From Nocardioides currus (GTDB lineage Bacteria; Actinomycetota; Actinomycetes; Propionibacteriales; Nocardioidaceae), in the NCBI RefSeq assembly GCF_003057875.1, contig NZ_PYXZ01000004.1, positions 1 through 64,000 of the forward strand: DNA of 64,000 nucleotides, read 5' to 3'. The notes below the pieces were generated by a model. It did not search any database and was not told where the DNA came from. It saw only the letters and a program-made list of their open reading frames with translations. The position numbers were made by a program, and so were the translations under genes. The first letter of the stretch is position 1. Each line of letters opens with the position of its first letter. Shown piece after piece: positions 42,654 through 51,492 of the stretch.

Positions 42654-43514
42654 TCAGGACACCGGCGCGGGTGCCGGCGGGCGCGTCGGCGCCGCGGTGG
42701 CGCGGCGGCGTACGGCGAGGAGGAAGGCGGTCATCGTCGGGACGAGGTAGAGCACCCAGGCCGTGGCCTCGAGGTAGGTGGTCTGTGGCGAGAAGTTGAA
42801 GACGCCCTTGAGGAGCGTGCCGTACCACGACGTCGGCGGGACCTGCGCCGAGACGTCGAAGAGCAGGCTGTGCAGGCCGGGCAGGAAGCGCGCCTCCTGG
42901 AGGTCGTGCACGCCGTAGGCCAGCACGCCGGCCGCGACGACGATCAGGAAGGCACCGGTCCAGGTGAAGAACCGGCTCAGGTTGATGCTGAGCGCACCGC
43001 GGTAGATCAGCCACCCGAGGACGACCGCGGTGGCGATGCCGAGGGCGGCGCCGGCCAGCGGCTCCCAGGTGGTGCTGGTGCCGTCGGTGACGGCACTGGT
43101 CGCGGCCCACAGGAACAGGGCGGTCTCCAGTCCCTCGCGACCGACGGCGAACAGCGCCACCACGGCCAGTGACCAGCGGCTGGCCTCGGCGGCCCGGTCG
43201 ATCTGGCCGCGGAGATCGGCGCCCATGCCGCGGGCGGCCCGCGCCATCCAGAAGACCATCCACGTCACGAAGCCGACCGCGACGATCGACAGCGTGCCGC
43301 CGATCAGCTCCTGCGCCTCGAAGGTGAGTCCGCGCGGACCGAACGTGAGCGCGGCCCCGAAGGCGAGGCTCACCCCCACGGCGATCGCGACCCCGGCCCA
43401 GATGCGCGGCAGCAGGTGCCGTCGCTCCGACTTCACGAGGTAGGCGACGAGGATGCTGACGACGAGCGCAGCCTCGAGGCCCTCGCGGAGGCCGATCAGG
43501 TAGTTGGCGAACAC
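42654..43514 (-). CDS. efeU: FTR1-type iron permease EfeU
   Basis: EfeU is the seven-TM membrane permease of the system. It carries the two REGLE iron-binding motifs (LREGLEAAL near residue 9 and GREGLETAL near 128), which mark the Ftr1p/EfeU family, over 286 residues. The start is GTG at 43514. A DtxR/IdeR-like box lies 22 bases upstream, so iron would repress the operon. Confidence 0.94.
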   Translation of the reverse strand: MFANYLIGLREGLEAALVVSILVAYLVKSERRHLLPRIWAGVAIAVGVSLAFGAALTFGPRGLTFEAQELIGGTLSIVAVGFVTWMVFWMARAARGMGADLRGQIDRAAEASRWSLAVVALFAVGREGLETALFLWAATSAVTDGTSTTWEPLAGAALGIATAVVLGWLIYRGALSINLSRFFTWTGAFLIVVAAGVLAYGVHDLQEARFLPGLHSLLFDVSAQVPPTSWYGTLLKGVFNFSPQTTYLEATAWVLYLVPTMTAFLLAVRRRATAAPTRPPAPAPVS

Positions 43515-43536
43515 GAAGGGGATCGTACTCCTCTTC

Positions 43537-43555
43537 TTAGGCCAGCCTCACCTTG
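43537..43555. promoter_or_regulatory. DtxR/IdeR-like iron box upstream of efeU
   Basis: TTAGGCCAGCCTCACCTTG matches the TTAGG-n9-ACCTt pattern of actinobacterial DtxR/IdeR sites. It lies 22 bases before the efeU start and in the promoter region. Divergence from the consensus at inner positions is within the usual range. Confidence 0.65.
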
Positions 43556-43678
43556 GCTCATGCCCGGGCCTCAGGGAGACCCCTGCTCCGGGTCAGGGTC
43601 GGGCGGGGGTCGGGTGGGGGCTGCGTGGGGGTCGGCACCCGATGTGGACCGGCGGCCCTCGCAGCGAGGGTTGGGCCC

Positions 43679-44578
43679 ATGATCACCGTTGACTCACTCA
43701 CCCGGAGGTACGCCGGCTTCACCGCCGTCGACAACGTCTCCTTCACCGCCCAGCCCGGCCGCGTGACCGGCTTCCTCGGTCCGAACGGCGCTGGCAAGTC
43801 CACCACGATGCGCGTCATGGTCGGGCTCACCGCCCCGACGTCCGGCTCCGCCACGATCGACGGCGTCCGGTTCGCGGATCTGCCCAACCCCGGCCTCGAG
43901 GTCGGCGTCCTCCTCGACGCGTCCGCCCAGCACGCCGGTCGGACCGGTCGCGAGATCCTCACGATCGCCGCCGACACGATGGGCCTGCCCCGCAAGCGCG
44001 TCGACGAGATGCTCGAGCTCGTCAGCCTGACCCCGAGCGAGTCGAGGCGCCGGGTGCGCAACTACTCCCTCGGCATGCGCCAGCGCCTGGGCATCGGCAC
44101 CGCCCTACTCGGCGACCCGCGGGTGCTGATCCTCGACGAGCCCGCCAACGGCCTCGACCCGGCCGGCATCCGCTGGATGCGCGACCTGCTGCGCGGCTAC
44201 GCCAACCAGGGCGGCACCGTGCTCCTGTCGTCACACCTGCTGCACGAGATCGAGGTCATCGCCGACGACCTCGTCGTGATCGGCAACGGCAAGATCGTCG
44301 CCTCCGGGACCAAGGAGGAGCTCCTCGCCGCCGCCGGCACCCTGGCCCGCGCCTCCTCGCCGCGCGACCTCGCCCACGCCCTCGAGCAGGCCGGGGTGCC
44401 CAGCACCCTCGCCGGCGACGGGTCCGTGCGCACCGACGCCGATCCTGCCCGGGTGGGCGCGGTGGCCCTGGCCGCCGGGATCGCCCTCACCGAGCTGCGC
44501 TCCGCCGAGGGCGCGGGGCTCGAAGACATGTTCCTGGCGCTCACCGCCGAGACCCAACGTGAAGGAGTTGCGGCATGA
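43679..44578 (+). CDS. ABC transporter ATP-binding protein
   Basis: This 299-residue ATPase has Walker A GPNGAGKSTTM near 36, the signature YSLGMRQRLGIGTAL near 127, Walker B VLILDEPANGLDP near 148 and LSSHLLHEIE near 183. It is like the CcmA/DrrA-type exporters, with a C-terminal extension. The downstream gene, overlapping by four bases (ATGA), encodes its membrane partner. The region between 43560 and 43670 upstream is G-rich repeats with no clear promoter boxes. Confidence 0.92.
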   Translation: MITVDSLTRRYAGFTAVDNVSFTAQPGRVTGFLGPNGAGKSTTMRVMVGLTAPTSGSATIDGVRFADLPNPGLEVGVLLDASAQHAGRTGREILTIAADTMGLPRKRVDEMLELVSLTPSESRRRVRNYSLGMRQRLGIGTALLGDPRVLILDEPANGLDPAGIRWMRDLLRGYANQGGTVLLSSHLLHEIEVIADDLVVIGNGKIVASGTKEELLAAAGTLARASSPRDLAHALEQAGVPSTLAGDGSVRTDADPARVGAVALAAGIALTELRSAEGAGLEDMFLALTAETQREGVAA

Positions 44579-45402
44579 GTGCCACGACCGTCTCCCCCAG
44601 CACCAACCCCGCCGCGCCGGGCGCCGCGACCGTGCCCGCGCGCGTCGCCGCCCGCCGGATCCCGACCTCGCGACTGGTGAAGGTCGAGCTCCGCAAGATG
44701 TTCGACACCCGATCCGGCTTCTGGCTGATGTCGAGCATCGGCATCCTGGCCGTCATCGCCACCGGCAGCGTCATCCTCTTCGCCTCGGAGGGATCGCAGA
44801 CCTACGACAACTTCGGTGCCGCGATCGGCTTCCCGATGGTCGTCATCCTGCCGATCATCGCCGCCTTGTCGGTGAGCAGCGAGTGGAGCCAGCGCAGCGG
44901 CCTGACGACGTTCACCCTCGTCCCCCGCCGCGGTCGCATCATCGCCGTCAAGCTGGGCCTCTCGGTCGCGGTCGGCGTCGTCTCGATCGCGCTGGCCCTG
45001 GCCATCGGCGCCCTCGGCAACATCCTCGGCGCGGCGATCGCGGGCATCGACCCGGTCTGGGACATCCCGCTCGACCAGGCGCTGGGGATCGTGCTCGCCA
45101 ACGTGCTCGGGATGCTCGTCGGGTTCATGCTCGCCGTGCTCATCCGCAACTCCGCCGGGGCGATCGTCGGCTACTTCGTCTACAGCTTCGTGCTGCCGCC
45201 GCTGTCGATGCTGCTCGCCTCCAGCCAGCAGTGGTGGGAGGACCTGCAGCCGTGGGTCGACTTCAACTTCGCCCAGGGCAACCTCTTCAACGGCGACCTG
45301 ACCGGCGAGATGTGGGCCCAGCTCGGGGTCACCACGCTGTTCTGGCTCGCGATCCCGCTGGCCATCGGGCTGTGGGTCGTGCGCCGGGCCGAGGTGAAGT
45401 AG
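44575..45402 (+). CDS. ABC transporter permease
   Basis: The 275-residue protein has six TM segments and a cytoplasmic N-terminus (RIPTSRLVKVELRKMFDTRSG). The pattern VELRKMFDTRSGFWLM followed by SSEWSQRSGLTTFTLVPRRGR is typical of ABC-2-type membrane subunits. It forms an ABC exporter with the upstream ATPase. The substrate is unknown. A strong hairpin lies 14 bases after the stop. Confidence 0.88.
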   Translation: MSATTVSPSTNPAAPGAATVPARVAARRIPTSRLVKVELRKMFDTRSGFWLMSSIGILAVIATGSVILFASEGSQTYDNFGAAIGFPMVVILPIIAALSVSSEWSQRSGLTTFTLVPRRGRIIAVKLGLSVAVGVVSIALALAIGALGNILGAAIAGIDPVWDIPLDQALGIVLANVLGMLVGFMLAVLIRNSAGAIVGYFVYSFVLPPLSMLLASSQQWWEDLQPWVDFNFAQGNLFNGDLTGEMWAQLGVTTLFWLAIPLAIGLWVVRRAEVK

Positions 45403-45415
45403 CGCAGACACACGG

Positions 45416-45460
45416 ACGGCGGTGTCCGGCAGTCATCAGGTGACTGCCGGACACCGCCGT
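45416..45460. terminator. Perfect 20-bp inverted repeat between convergent genes (bidirectional terminator)
   Basis: The arms at 45416-45435 and 45441-45460 are perfect complements around the loop TCAGG. It fills the gap between the convergent ABC permease and ilvC. The centre GTCA-TCAGG-TGAC is like that at 12903-12943, while the outer arms differ. Confidence 0.7.
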
Positions 45461-45470
45461 CGTGCGTCGG

Positions 45471-46496
45471 TCAGCGGGCGGCGCTGCCCTCGGTGTAGTC
45501 CGAGTCCTCCTGCTTCCACGCGAAGTGCGAGCGCAGCGTCTTGCCGGTCGCCTCGATGGAGTGGGCGGCCTCCTTCTCGCGCAGCTCGAGGAACTCCTTG
45601 CCGCCGTTGTCCTGGTCGTCGATGAAGCGCTTCGCGAAGGCGCCGCTCTGGATGTCGTCGAGGATCGACTTCATGCTGGCCTTCACCTCGGGGGTGACGA
45701 CGCGGGGGCCGGAGACGTAGTCGCCGTACTCCGCCGTGTCGGAGACCGACCAGCGCTGCTTGGCGATGCCGCCCTCGAACATCAGGTCGACGATCAGCTT
45801 GAGCTCGTGGAGCACCTCGAAGTAGGCGATCTCGGGCTGGTAGCCAGCCTCGGTCAGGGTCTCGAAGCCCGCCTGGACGAGGTGCGAGACGCCGCCGCAG
45901 AGCACGGCCTGCTCACCGAACAGGTCGGTCTCGGTCTCCTCGGTGAAGGTGGTCTTGATGACGCCGGCGCGGGTGCCGCCGATGGCCTTGGCGTAGGACT
46001 TCGCCAGGTCCCACGCGGTGCCCGAGGCGTCCTGCTCGACGGCGATGATGTCGGGGATGCCGCGCCCGGCGACGTACTCACGACGCACGGTGTGGCCGGG
46101 GGCCTTGGGCGCCACCAGGATCACGTCGACACCCTCGGGTGCCTGGATGTAGCCGAAGCGCACGTTGAAGCCGTGGCCGAAGACGAGGGTGTCGCCGGCG
46201 GTGATGTGCGGCTGGATCGACTCGGCGTAGATGTGGCGCTGGACCTGGTCGGGGGCGAGCACGACGATGACGTCGGCCTCCTGCACGGCCTCGGCGACCG
46301 ACAGCACGCGCAGGCCCTCGTCCTCGGCCTTGGCGCGGCTCTTCGAGCCCTCCTTGAGGCCGACCCGGACGTCGACGCCGGAGTCGCGCAGGTTGAGCGC
46401 GTGGGCGTGGCCCTGGCTGCCGTAGCCGATGACGGCGACGTTCTTGCCCTGGATGAGGGTCAGGTCGGCGTCGTCGTCGTAGAACATCTCAGCCAC
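45471..46496 (-). CDS. ilvC: Ketol-acid reductoisomerase
   Basis: IlvC rearranges and reduces the acetohydroxy acids in Val, Leu and Ile synthesis, using NADPH and Mg. It is the short class I form of 341 residues with the nucleotide loop [20 protein letters not shown], the catalytic region [14 protein letters not shown] and [18 protein letters not shown]. It starts at GTG with AGAAGGAGAG upstream. The gene follows ilvN after a 75-base gap on the same strand, so the order is ilvB-ilvN-ilvC. Confidence 0.95.
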   Translation of the reverse strand: MAEMFYDDDADLTLIQGKNVAVIGYGSQGHAHALNLRDSGVDVRVGLKEGSKSRAKAEDEGLRVLSVAEAVQEADVIVVLAPDQVQRHIYAESIQPHITAGDTLVFGHGFNVRFGYIQAPEGVDVILVAPKAPGHTVRREYVAGRGIPDIIAVEQDASGTAWDLAKSYAKAIGGTRAGVIKTTFTEETETDLFGEQAVLCGGVSHLVQAGFETLTEAGYQPEIAYFEVLHELKLIVDLMFEGGIAKQRWSVSDTAEYGDYVSGPRVVTPEVKASMKSILDDIQSGAFAKRFIDDQDNGGKEFLELREKEAAHSIEATGKTLRSHFAWKQEDSDYTEGSAAR

Positions 46497-46571
46497 TGGG
46501 GGCTCTCCTTCTGGTTGGGTTTCTTGCTGACTGGTGCGGTTTCGAGGCTCGGCCGCGGGCGGCCTCGCGCC

Positions 46572-47123
46572 TCAACCGACGAGGGGAGTCGCGGACGCGG
46601 GGGCCGGGACGGGGACCGGGCGCATGCTGCGCTCGCTGATGGAGCGCGAGCCGCGGCCGATGGCGACCATGCCGGACTGGACGAGCTCGCGGATCCCGAA
46701 GGGCTCGAGCACGCGCAGCACGTCGCCGAGCTTGTCGGCGTTTCCGGTGACCTGGATGGTGATGGCGTCGGGGGCGACGTCGACGACCTTGGCGCGGAAG
46801 AGCTGGACGGCGTCGAGCACGGCGCCGCGGGTCTGCGCGTCGGCCCTCACCTTGACCAGCATCAGCTCGCGGTTGATCGAGGCGGACCCGTCGAGCTCGA
46901 CGATCTTGATCACCTCGATCAGCTTGTTGAGCTGCTTGGTGACCTGCTCGAGCGGCGACTCGTCGACGTTGACCACGATCGTCATCCGCGAGACCTCGGG
47001 ATGCTCGGTCGGCCCGACGGCCAGGCTCTCGATGTTGAAGCCGCGCCGGCTGAAGAGGCCGGCGATGCGGGCCAGGACGCCCGGCTTGTTCTCCACCAGG
47101 ACGCTCAACGTGTGCGTGCTCAT
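46572..47123 (-). CDS. ilvN: Acetolactate synthase small (regulatory) subunit
   Basis: The 183-residue protein has an N-terminal ACT domain (LSVLVENKPGVLARIAGLFS) and a C-terminal IlvH domain (VDVAPDAITIQVTGNADKLG). It gives valine feedback control to IlvB and raises its activity. Its ATG overlaps the ilvB stop by one base (TGATG), a sign of translational coupling. Confidence 0.95.
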   Translation of the reverse strand: MSTHTLSVLVENKPGVLARIAGLFSRRGFNIESLAVGPTEHPEVSRMTIVVNVDESPLEQVTKQLNKLIEVIKIVELDGSASINRELMLVKVRADAQTRGAVLDAVQLFRAKVVDVAPDAITIQVTGNADKLGDVLRVLEPFGIRELVQSGMVAIGRGSRSISERSMRPVPVPAPASATPLVG

Positions 47124-48889
47124 CAGATGTCGTCCTCGTCGAACTGGGGCGCGAGGTCGCGCGCGTACTTGATCTCGTCGTTGCTGGTGCCGGCGGCGAC
47201 CATGGGCCAGACCATCGCGTCGCGGTGCACGCGGAAGTCGACGACGACCGGCTGGTCGTTGATCGACATGGCCTTCTCGATGGTCGTGTCCACGTCCTCG
47301 GGCGACTCGCACGACAGGCCGATGCAGCCGTAGGCCTCGGCGAGCTTGACGAAGTCGGGGATGCGCTTGGAGTGCAGGTCGGTGTTGGAGTAGCGCTCGT
47401 TGTAGAACAGCGTCTGCCACTGGCGCACCATGCCGAGCGACTCGTTGTTGATGATCGCGACCTTGATCGGGATGTCGTTGATCGCGCAGGTGGCCAGCTC
47501 CTGGTTGGTCATCTGGAAGCAGCCGTCGCCGTCGATCGCCCACACGGTCGTGTCCGGCATGCCGACCTTCGCGCCCATCGCGCTGGGGACGGCGTAGCCC
47601 ATGGTCCCCAGGCCGCCGGAGTTGATCCAGGTGTTGGGCTTCTCGTAGTCGATGAAGTGCGCGGCCCACATCTGGTGCTGCCCGACACCGGAGCAGTAGA
47701 TCGAGTCGGGGCCGGCGATGGCGCTGAGGCGCTCGAGGACGTACTGCGGGGCGAGCGAGCCGTCGGCGGGCGTGTCGTAGCCGAGCGGGTAGGTCTTCTT
47801 CACCCCGGCCAGGAACGCGACCCAGCCCTCGTAGTCGCCGGTGTGGCCGGCGTCTGCCTCGGTCGCGAGCAACGCGATCAGCTCGGTGATCACCTCGTGG
47901 CAGTCACCCACGATCGGCACGTCGGCGTAGCGGTTCTTGCCGATCTCGGCCGGGTCGATGTCGGCGTGGATGACCTTGGCGTTGGGTGCGAACGAGTCGA
48001 GGTTGCCGGTCACGCGGTCGTCGAAGCGGGCGCCGAGGCTGATGATCAGGTCGCTCTTCTGCAGCCCGGCCACCGCGGCCACGGTGCCGTGCATGCCGGG
48101 CATGCCGAGGTGCTGCGGGTGGCTGTCGGGGAACGCGCCGCGCGCCATCAGGGTCGTCACGACGGGCATCCCGGTGGCCTCCGCGAGCTTGAGCAGAGCG
48201 GCCGACGCCCGCGAGCGGATGACCCCGCCACCGACGTACAGCACCGGGCGGCGCGACTCGAGGATCAGCCGGACGGCCTCGCGGATCTGCTTGCCGTGCG
48301 GGCGGGTGACGGGACGATAGCCGGGGAGCTGGAGCTCGCTCGGCCACTGGAAGGAGGTCATCGCCTGCAGCGCGGACTTGGCGACGTCGACGAGCACCGG
48401 ACCGGGGCGGCCGGTCGAGGCGATGTGGAACGCCTCCGCGACCGTGCGCGGGATGTCGGCCGGGTCGGTGACGAGGAAGTTGTGCTTGGTGATCGGCATC
48501 GTGATGCCGCGGATGTCGGCCTCCTGGAAGGCGTCGGTGCCGATCATCGAGGCGCCCACCTGGCCGGTGACGGCGACCAGCGGGACGGAGTCCATGTGCG
48601 CGTCGGCGAGCGGGGTGACCAGGTTGGTGGCACCCGGGCCCGACGTGGCCATGCAGACCCCGACGCGTCCGGTGGCCGCGGCATAGCCCTGGGCCGCGTG
48701 GCCGGCGCCCTGCTCGTGCCGCACGAGGATGTGCCGGATGCGGGTGGAGTCCATCAGCGGGTCGTAGGCCGGGAGGATCGCACCACCCGGGATCCCGAAG
48801 ATGTCGGTCGCGCCCGCGCTCTCGAGGGACTTGATCAGGCTCTGCGCGCCGGTCATGGCTGCCCCAGCGATCCCGCCCTGCTCTGTCAT
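47123..48889 (-). CDS. ilvB: Acetolactate synthase large (catalytic) subunit
   Basis: IlvB condenses pyruvate with pyruvate or 2-ketobutyrate for Val, Leu and Ile. The 588-residue protein has the TPP-enzyme layout: N-terminal domain with [17 protein letters not shown]-binding middle ([14 protein letters not shown]), and the C-terminal TPP motif with [30 protein letters not shown] chose the ATG at 48889, with AAAGG six bases upstream, instead of a TTG eight codons before. A leader with attenuator features lies directly upstream. Confidence 0.96.
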   Translation of the reverse strand: MTEQGGIAGAAMTGAQSLIKSLESAGATDIFGIPGGAILPAYDPLMDSTRIRHILVRHEQGAGHAAQGYAAATGRVGVCMATSGPGATNLVTPLADAHMDSVPLVAVTGQVGASMIGTDAFQEADIRGITMPITKHNFLVTDPADIPRTVAEAFHIASTGRPGPVLVDVAKSALQAMTSFQWPSELQLPGYRPVTRPHGKQIREAVRLILESRRPVLYVGGGVIRSRASAALLKLAEATGMPVVTTLMARGAFPDSHPQHLGMPGMHGTVAAVAGLQKSDLIISLGARFDDRVTGNLDSFAPNAKVIHADIDPAEIGKNRYADVPIVGDCHEVITELIALLATEADAGHTGDYEGWVAFLAGVKKTYPLGYDTPADGSLAPQYVLERLSAIAGPDSIYCSGVGQHQMWAAHFIDYEKPNTWINSGGLGTMGYAVPSAMGAKVGMPDTTVWAIDGDGCFQMTNQELATCAINDIPIKVAIINNESLGMVRQWQTLFYNERYSNTDLHSKRIPDFVKLAEAYGCIGLSCESPEDVDTTIEKAMSINDQPVVVDFRVHRDAMVWPMVAAGTSNDEIKYARDLAPQFDEDDI

Positions 48890-48915
48890 GGTGAACCTTT
48901 GCTCGTCTGCCAATG

Positions 48916-48948
48916 AAAAAACCCCTCGGCCCGGCGGGCAACGAGGGG
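48916..48948 (-). terminator. Attenuator hairpin with T6 run ahead of ilvB
   Basis: CGAGGGG (48942-48948) and CCCCTCG (48922-48928) form a seven-base-pair stem and are followed on the minus strand by six T residues (48916-48921). The hairpin is between the leader peptide and the ilvB start. Confidence 0.75.
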
Positions 48949-48979
48949 AGGACGCGTGTGTGGCGAGGTCGGGGACCTG

Positions 48980-49021
48980 CTAGCTCACGCGTCGCGTGCG
49001 TACAAGGATCTCAGTGCGCAT
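48980..49021 (-). CDS. Leader peptide of the ilvBNC operon (MRTEILVRTRRVS)
   Basis: A 13-residue frame starting at 49021 carries consecutive Ile, Leu and Val codons and ends with TAG about 32 bases before the terminator stem. It is the usual form of the actinobacterial ilvB leader, in which stalling at scarce Ile, Leu or Val tRNAs blocks termination. A TTGACG at about 49050 and GACGGT near 49030 could be the -35 and -10 boxes. Confidence 0.78.
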   Translation of the reverse strand: MRTEILVRTRRVS

Positions 49022-49133
49022 GCGCCTACCGTCGTCGTCGGGGGGCTCCGACGTCAACCCACTCTCTCACCCGTCCCAACATTTGGTACGGCGGTCCCAG
49101 TATGTGGCAGCAGGGGCCGGTTGCGCGCCGCCG

Positions 49134-49805
49134 TCAGTCGCGGCTGGCGACCGTGCAGATGCAGGAGCGGTTGCCCTCGGCGTCGGCCACCACCCAGTAG
49201 GACGGCGAGGCCGCGTCGCTGACGAGCGTGCCGCAGGCGTCGAGTACGGCCTGCACGCGGCGGGCCGCCTCGTCCATCGGCACCCACACGTCGAAGTGCC
49301 AGCGCTGGGCCACGTCGGTCTCGGGCAGCGCCGGGCCGTCGTCGCCCGGCTCCTGGAACCACACGGTCGGCACCTGACCGCTCGCGTCCACGGGCTCGCC
49401 GTCCTTGACCTCGCTGCCGAGCAGGGCGGCGTAGAACGGGGCCAGCCGCTCCCCCGCCGCGGTGTCGAGCCCGAGCTCGAGCTGGGTGAGCCCGGAGACG
49501 TCGGCGTCCACGCCGGCCTCGGCGGCGTACGTGCTGATCGTGCGGGCGAGGTCGAGGTCGCGACTGGTGATGCCGCCGACGTCGTGGCTGCTCAGGGTGA
49601 CGATCACCTCGGGGTAGGTCAACGAGACGTCCGGGTGGTGGTTGGCCTCCTCCGCCGCCGCGCCGATGCGGTCGACGAGGGCGAGGCCGGTGGCGAAGTC
49701 GCCGGTCCTGAACCTCGCCTTGAGGCTGCCGAGCACCTGGCGCCAGTCGTCCAGCCCGGCGTCGGCCACCTCGCGGTGGGTGAGCTTCGTCCTCGGATCA
49801 CTCAT
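49134..49805 (-). CDS. Pterin-4a-carbinolamine dehydratase-like domain fused to a VOC domain
   Basis: Residues 1-100 have the PCD signature EEANHHPDVSLTY followed by EVIVTLSSHDVGGITSRDLDLA. In dehydratases the three histidines dehydrate 4a-hydroxytetrahydrobiopterin. Residues 110-223 form a VOC-type domain (LELGLDTAAGERLAPFYAAL, RWHFDVWVPMDEAARRVQAV, SYWVVADAEGNRSC). The two-domain fusion is uncommon and hints at a joined metal-related function. It overlaps the next VOC gene by four bases on the same strand. Confidence 0.8.
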   Translation of the reverse strand: MSDPRTKLTHREVADAGLDDWRQVLGSLKARFRTGDFATGLALVDRIGAAAEEANHHPDVSLTYPEVIVTLSSHDVGGITSRDLDLARTISTYAAEAGVDADVSGLTQLELGLDTAAGERLAPFYAALLGSEVKDGEPVDASGQVPTVWFQEPGDDGPALPETDVAQRWHFDVWVPMDEAARRVQAVLDACGTLVSDAASPSYWVVADAEGNRSCICTVASRD

Positions 49806-50215
49806 GGCAGCACCTTCTGTCCGATCGGTCCGGGGTTGTAGGCGATCTCCCAGCGGAACCCGTCGGGGTCGACGAAGTAGCCGGAGTAGCCGCCCCACTC
49901 GCGCTCGGCGCCGTCGGAGACCTGCTGGGCACCGGCGGACCGGGCGTGCTCGAGCACGCGGTCGACGCCCTCGGGGGTCGCGAGGTTGTGGGAGAGGGTG
50001 ATGGGCGGGACGCCCCCGCCGGGCGCCTGCCCGACCTCGGCCGCGAACGCGTCGACGTCCCACAGGGACAGCACCACCTTGTCGGCGACCTCGAACATCA
50101 TCACCTCGCCGGCGACGTACTCACTCGGCTCCCAGCCGAGACCGTCGACGTAGAACTTGCGCGAGTCGCCGAGGTCGCGCACCGCCAGGGTGATGAAGCT
50201 GATCCGCTGGTCCAT
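49802..50215 (-). CDS. VOC-superfamily protein
   Basis: A 137-residue protein with VOC halves: ITLAVRDLGDSRKFYVDGLG near the start, MMFEVADKVVLSLWD, and GGYSGYFVDPDGFRWEIAYNP at the end. It resembles the family 3 of glyoxalase-like VOC proteins. The start at 50215 is ATG. It is the upstream partner of the PCD-VOC gene, with a four-base overlap. Confidence 0.82.
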   Translation of the reverse strand: MDQRISFITLAVRDLGDSRKFYVDGLGWEPSEYVAGEVMMFEVADKVVLSLWDVDAFAAEVGQAPGGGVPPITLSHNLATPEGVDRVLEHARSAGAQQVSDGAEREWGGYSGYFVDPDGFRWEIAYNPGPIGQKVLP

Positions 50216-50234
50216 GCGACCCACTCAACCACGC

Positions 50235-50744
50235 TCAGCGGCGACCGAACACCTGCGCGGAGTACCACTGCCCGTCGGCCCCGGCGCGGGCCGCGACGGC
50301 CACGATCCGGTAGCCGCGGTTGAGGATGTTGGCGCGGTGGCCGGGTGAGCCCATCCAGCCGCGGACGACGTCGGTGCCCGAGGAGTAGCCGACGGCGACG
50401 TTCTCGCCGGCCATCACCAGGCCGCAGGTGCGCATGATCGCGCCGAGGTCCTGGTGGTACATCGACTGCTGGCTGGCCATGGCCCGGGCCTGACGACCGG
50501 CGAACCGCTTCAGGCACCCGTCGGCGTCCAGCGCCTTGAGCTGGTTGCGGGTGCGGGCGGCGTTGGTCGCCGCGAGGGCGGAGGTCGCGTACGTCGCCTC
50601 CGGGGTCGCCGATGGACGCGTCCGCTCCTGCGGCTGGGCCGAGGACGCGGGGACGCTGACGAGGGCAAGGGTGAGCGCCGCGGCCGCGGCCGTGGCGGGG
50701 GCCAGGGCAGCGGTCAGGGCACGGACCGGGGGGATCCGACGCAT
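50235..50744 (-). CDS. Secreted CAP-domain (SCP/PR-1-like) protein
   Basis: The 169-residue protein has a signal peptide (MRRIPPVRALTAALAPATAA, more alanines and a cleavage near ASSA-Q) and a CAP domain with ATNAARTRNQLKAL, ENVAVGY, VVRGWMGSPGHRANILNRGYRIVAVA. The HRANIL motif is the usual CAP signature. CAP proteins are often secreted and bind lipids or cell-wall material. The exact role is unknown. Confidence 0.9.
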   Translation of the reverse strand: MRRIPPVRALTAALAPATAAAAALTLALVSVPASSAQPQERTRPSATPEATYATSALAATNAARTRNQLKALDADGCLKRFAGRQARAMASQQSMYHQDLGAIMRTCGLVMAGENVAVGYSSGTDVVRGWMGSPGHRANILNRGYRIVAVAARAGADGQWYSAQVFGRR

Positions 50745-50766
50745 GACAGCAGGGTAGGTGGGCTCC

Positions 50767-51468
50767 TCAGGTGGTGAGGAAATTTGACAATTTCTTTACC
50801 TGCCGCCCGGCCGCGTCGAAGTTGGCCGGGTCGAGCCACGCCTCGAGGCCGGCCCGGATCGTTGGCCACTCTCCGTCGGTGACGGAGAACCAGTCGGTGT
50901 CGCGGTTGCGACCCTGGTAGACGGTGGCCTGCCGGAAGCGTCCCTCGTAGGTGAAGCCGAGGCGGGCAGCCGCTCGACGTGAGGGCTCGTTGAGGCTGTC
51001 GCACTTCCACTCGAACCGGCGGTAGCCCAGGTCGTCGAAGGCGTGCGACATCATCAGGTAGACCGCCTCGGTCGCGGCCGCCGTGCGCTGGAGGGCGGCG
51101 CTGTAGATGATCGAGCCGATCTCGACCGACCCGTTGGCCGGGTCCTTGCGCAGGTAGCAGGACACCCCCAGGCCGGCCCCGTCCGGGCTGAGCACGGCCA
51201 TCGGCCAGGCGGCCGGCAGGGCGAGCACCGCGGCGATGTACGCCTCGAAGGCCGCGGGGTCGGTGAGGTCGGGATAGGGGTAGTAGGTCCAGGTGCTCGG
51301 CGGGCTCTCGAGGACCATCGGTCCGTGCAGGAGCGGCGCGTGGTCGGGCCGCAGCCGCTCCAGCCGGACGCGGCGACCGACCAGTTGCTCCGGCTCGGTC
51401 GGCGGCCGGGGCGTCCAGCCGGGCACGGGATCGCCGATGGGCTGGCCGAGCTCGTTGGTGCGCGTCAC
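50767..51468 (-). CDS. GNAT-family N-acetyltransferase (RimJ/RimL-like)
   Basis: The 233-residue protein is like the GNAT enzymes that modify protein N-termini or small amines. It has the GNAT core VGRRVRLERLRPDHAPLL, then SVEIGSIIYSAALQRTAAATEAVYLMMSHAF (given here as SVEIGSIIYSAA and AATEAVYLMMSHAF) and FEWKCDSLNEPSRRAAARLGF. The start is uncertain between GTG at 51468 (VTRTNELGQP) and 51483. I used the first, which fits the family start. It is divergent from the gene at 51493. Confidence 0.82.
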   Translation of the reverse strand: MTRTNELGQPIGDPVPGWTPRPPTEPEQLVGRRVRLERLRPDHAPLLHGPMVLESPPSTWTYYPYPDLTDPAAFEAYIAAVLALPAAWPMAVLSPDGAGLGVSCYLRKDPANGSVEIGSIIYSAALQRTAAATEAVYLMMSHAFDDLGYRRFEWKCDSLNEPSRRAAARLGFTYEGRFRQATVYQGRNRDTDWFSVTDGEWPTIRAGLEAWLDPANFDAAGRQVKKLSNFLTT

Positions 51469-51492
51469 CCGCCCATCTGACACCGTGAGGCC

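Noticed and set aside
43560..43670. G-rich repeats upstream of the ABC ATPase as a regulatory array
   Set aside because: The units GGGTCGGGC, GGGTCGGGT and GGGGGTCGG are irregular, without consistent spacing or symmetry.
48916..49021. T-box riboswitch upstream of ilvB
   Set aside because: There is no T-box motif or specifier loop. A short peptide with Ile-Leu-Val and a terminator explains the region better.
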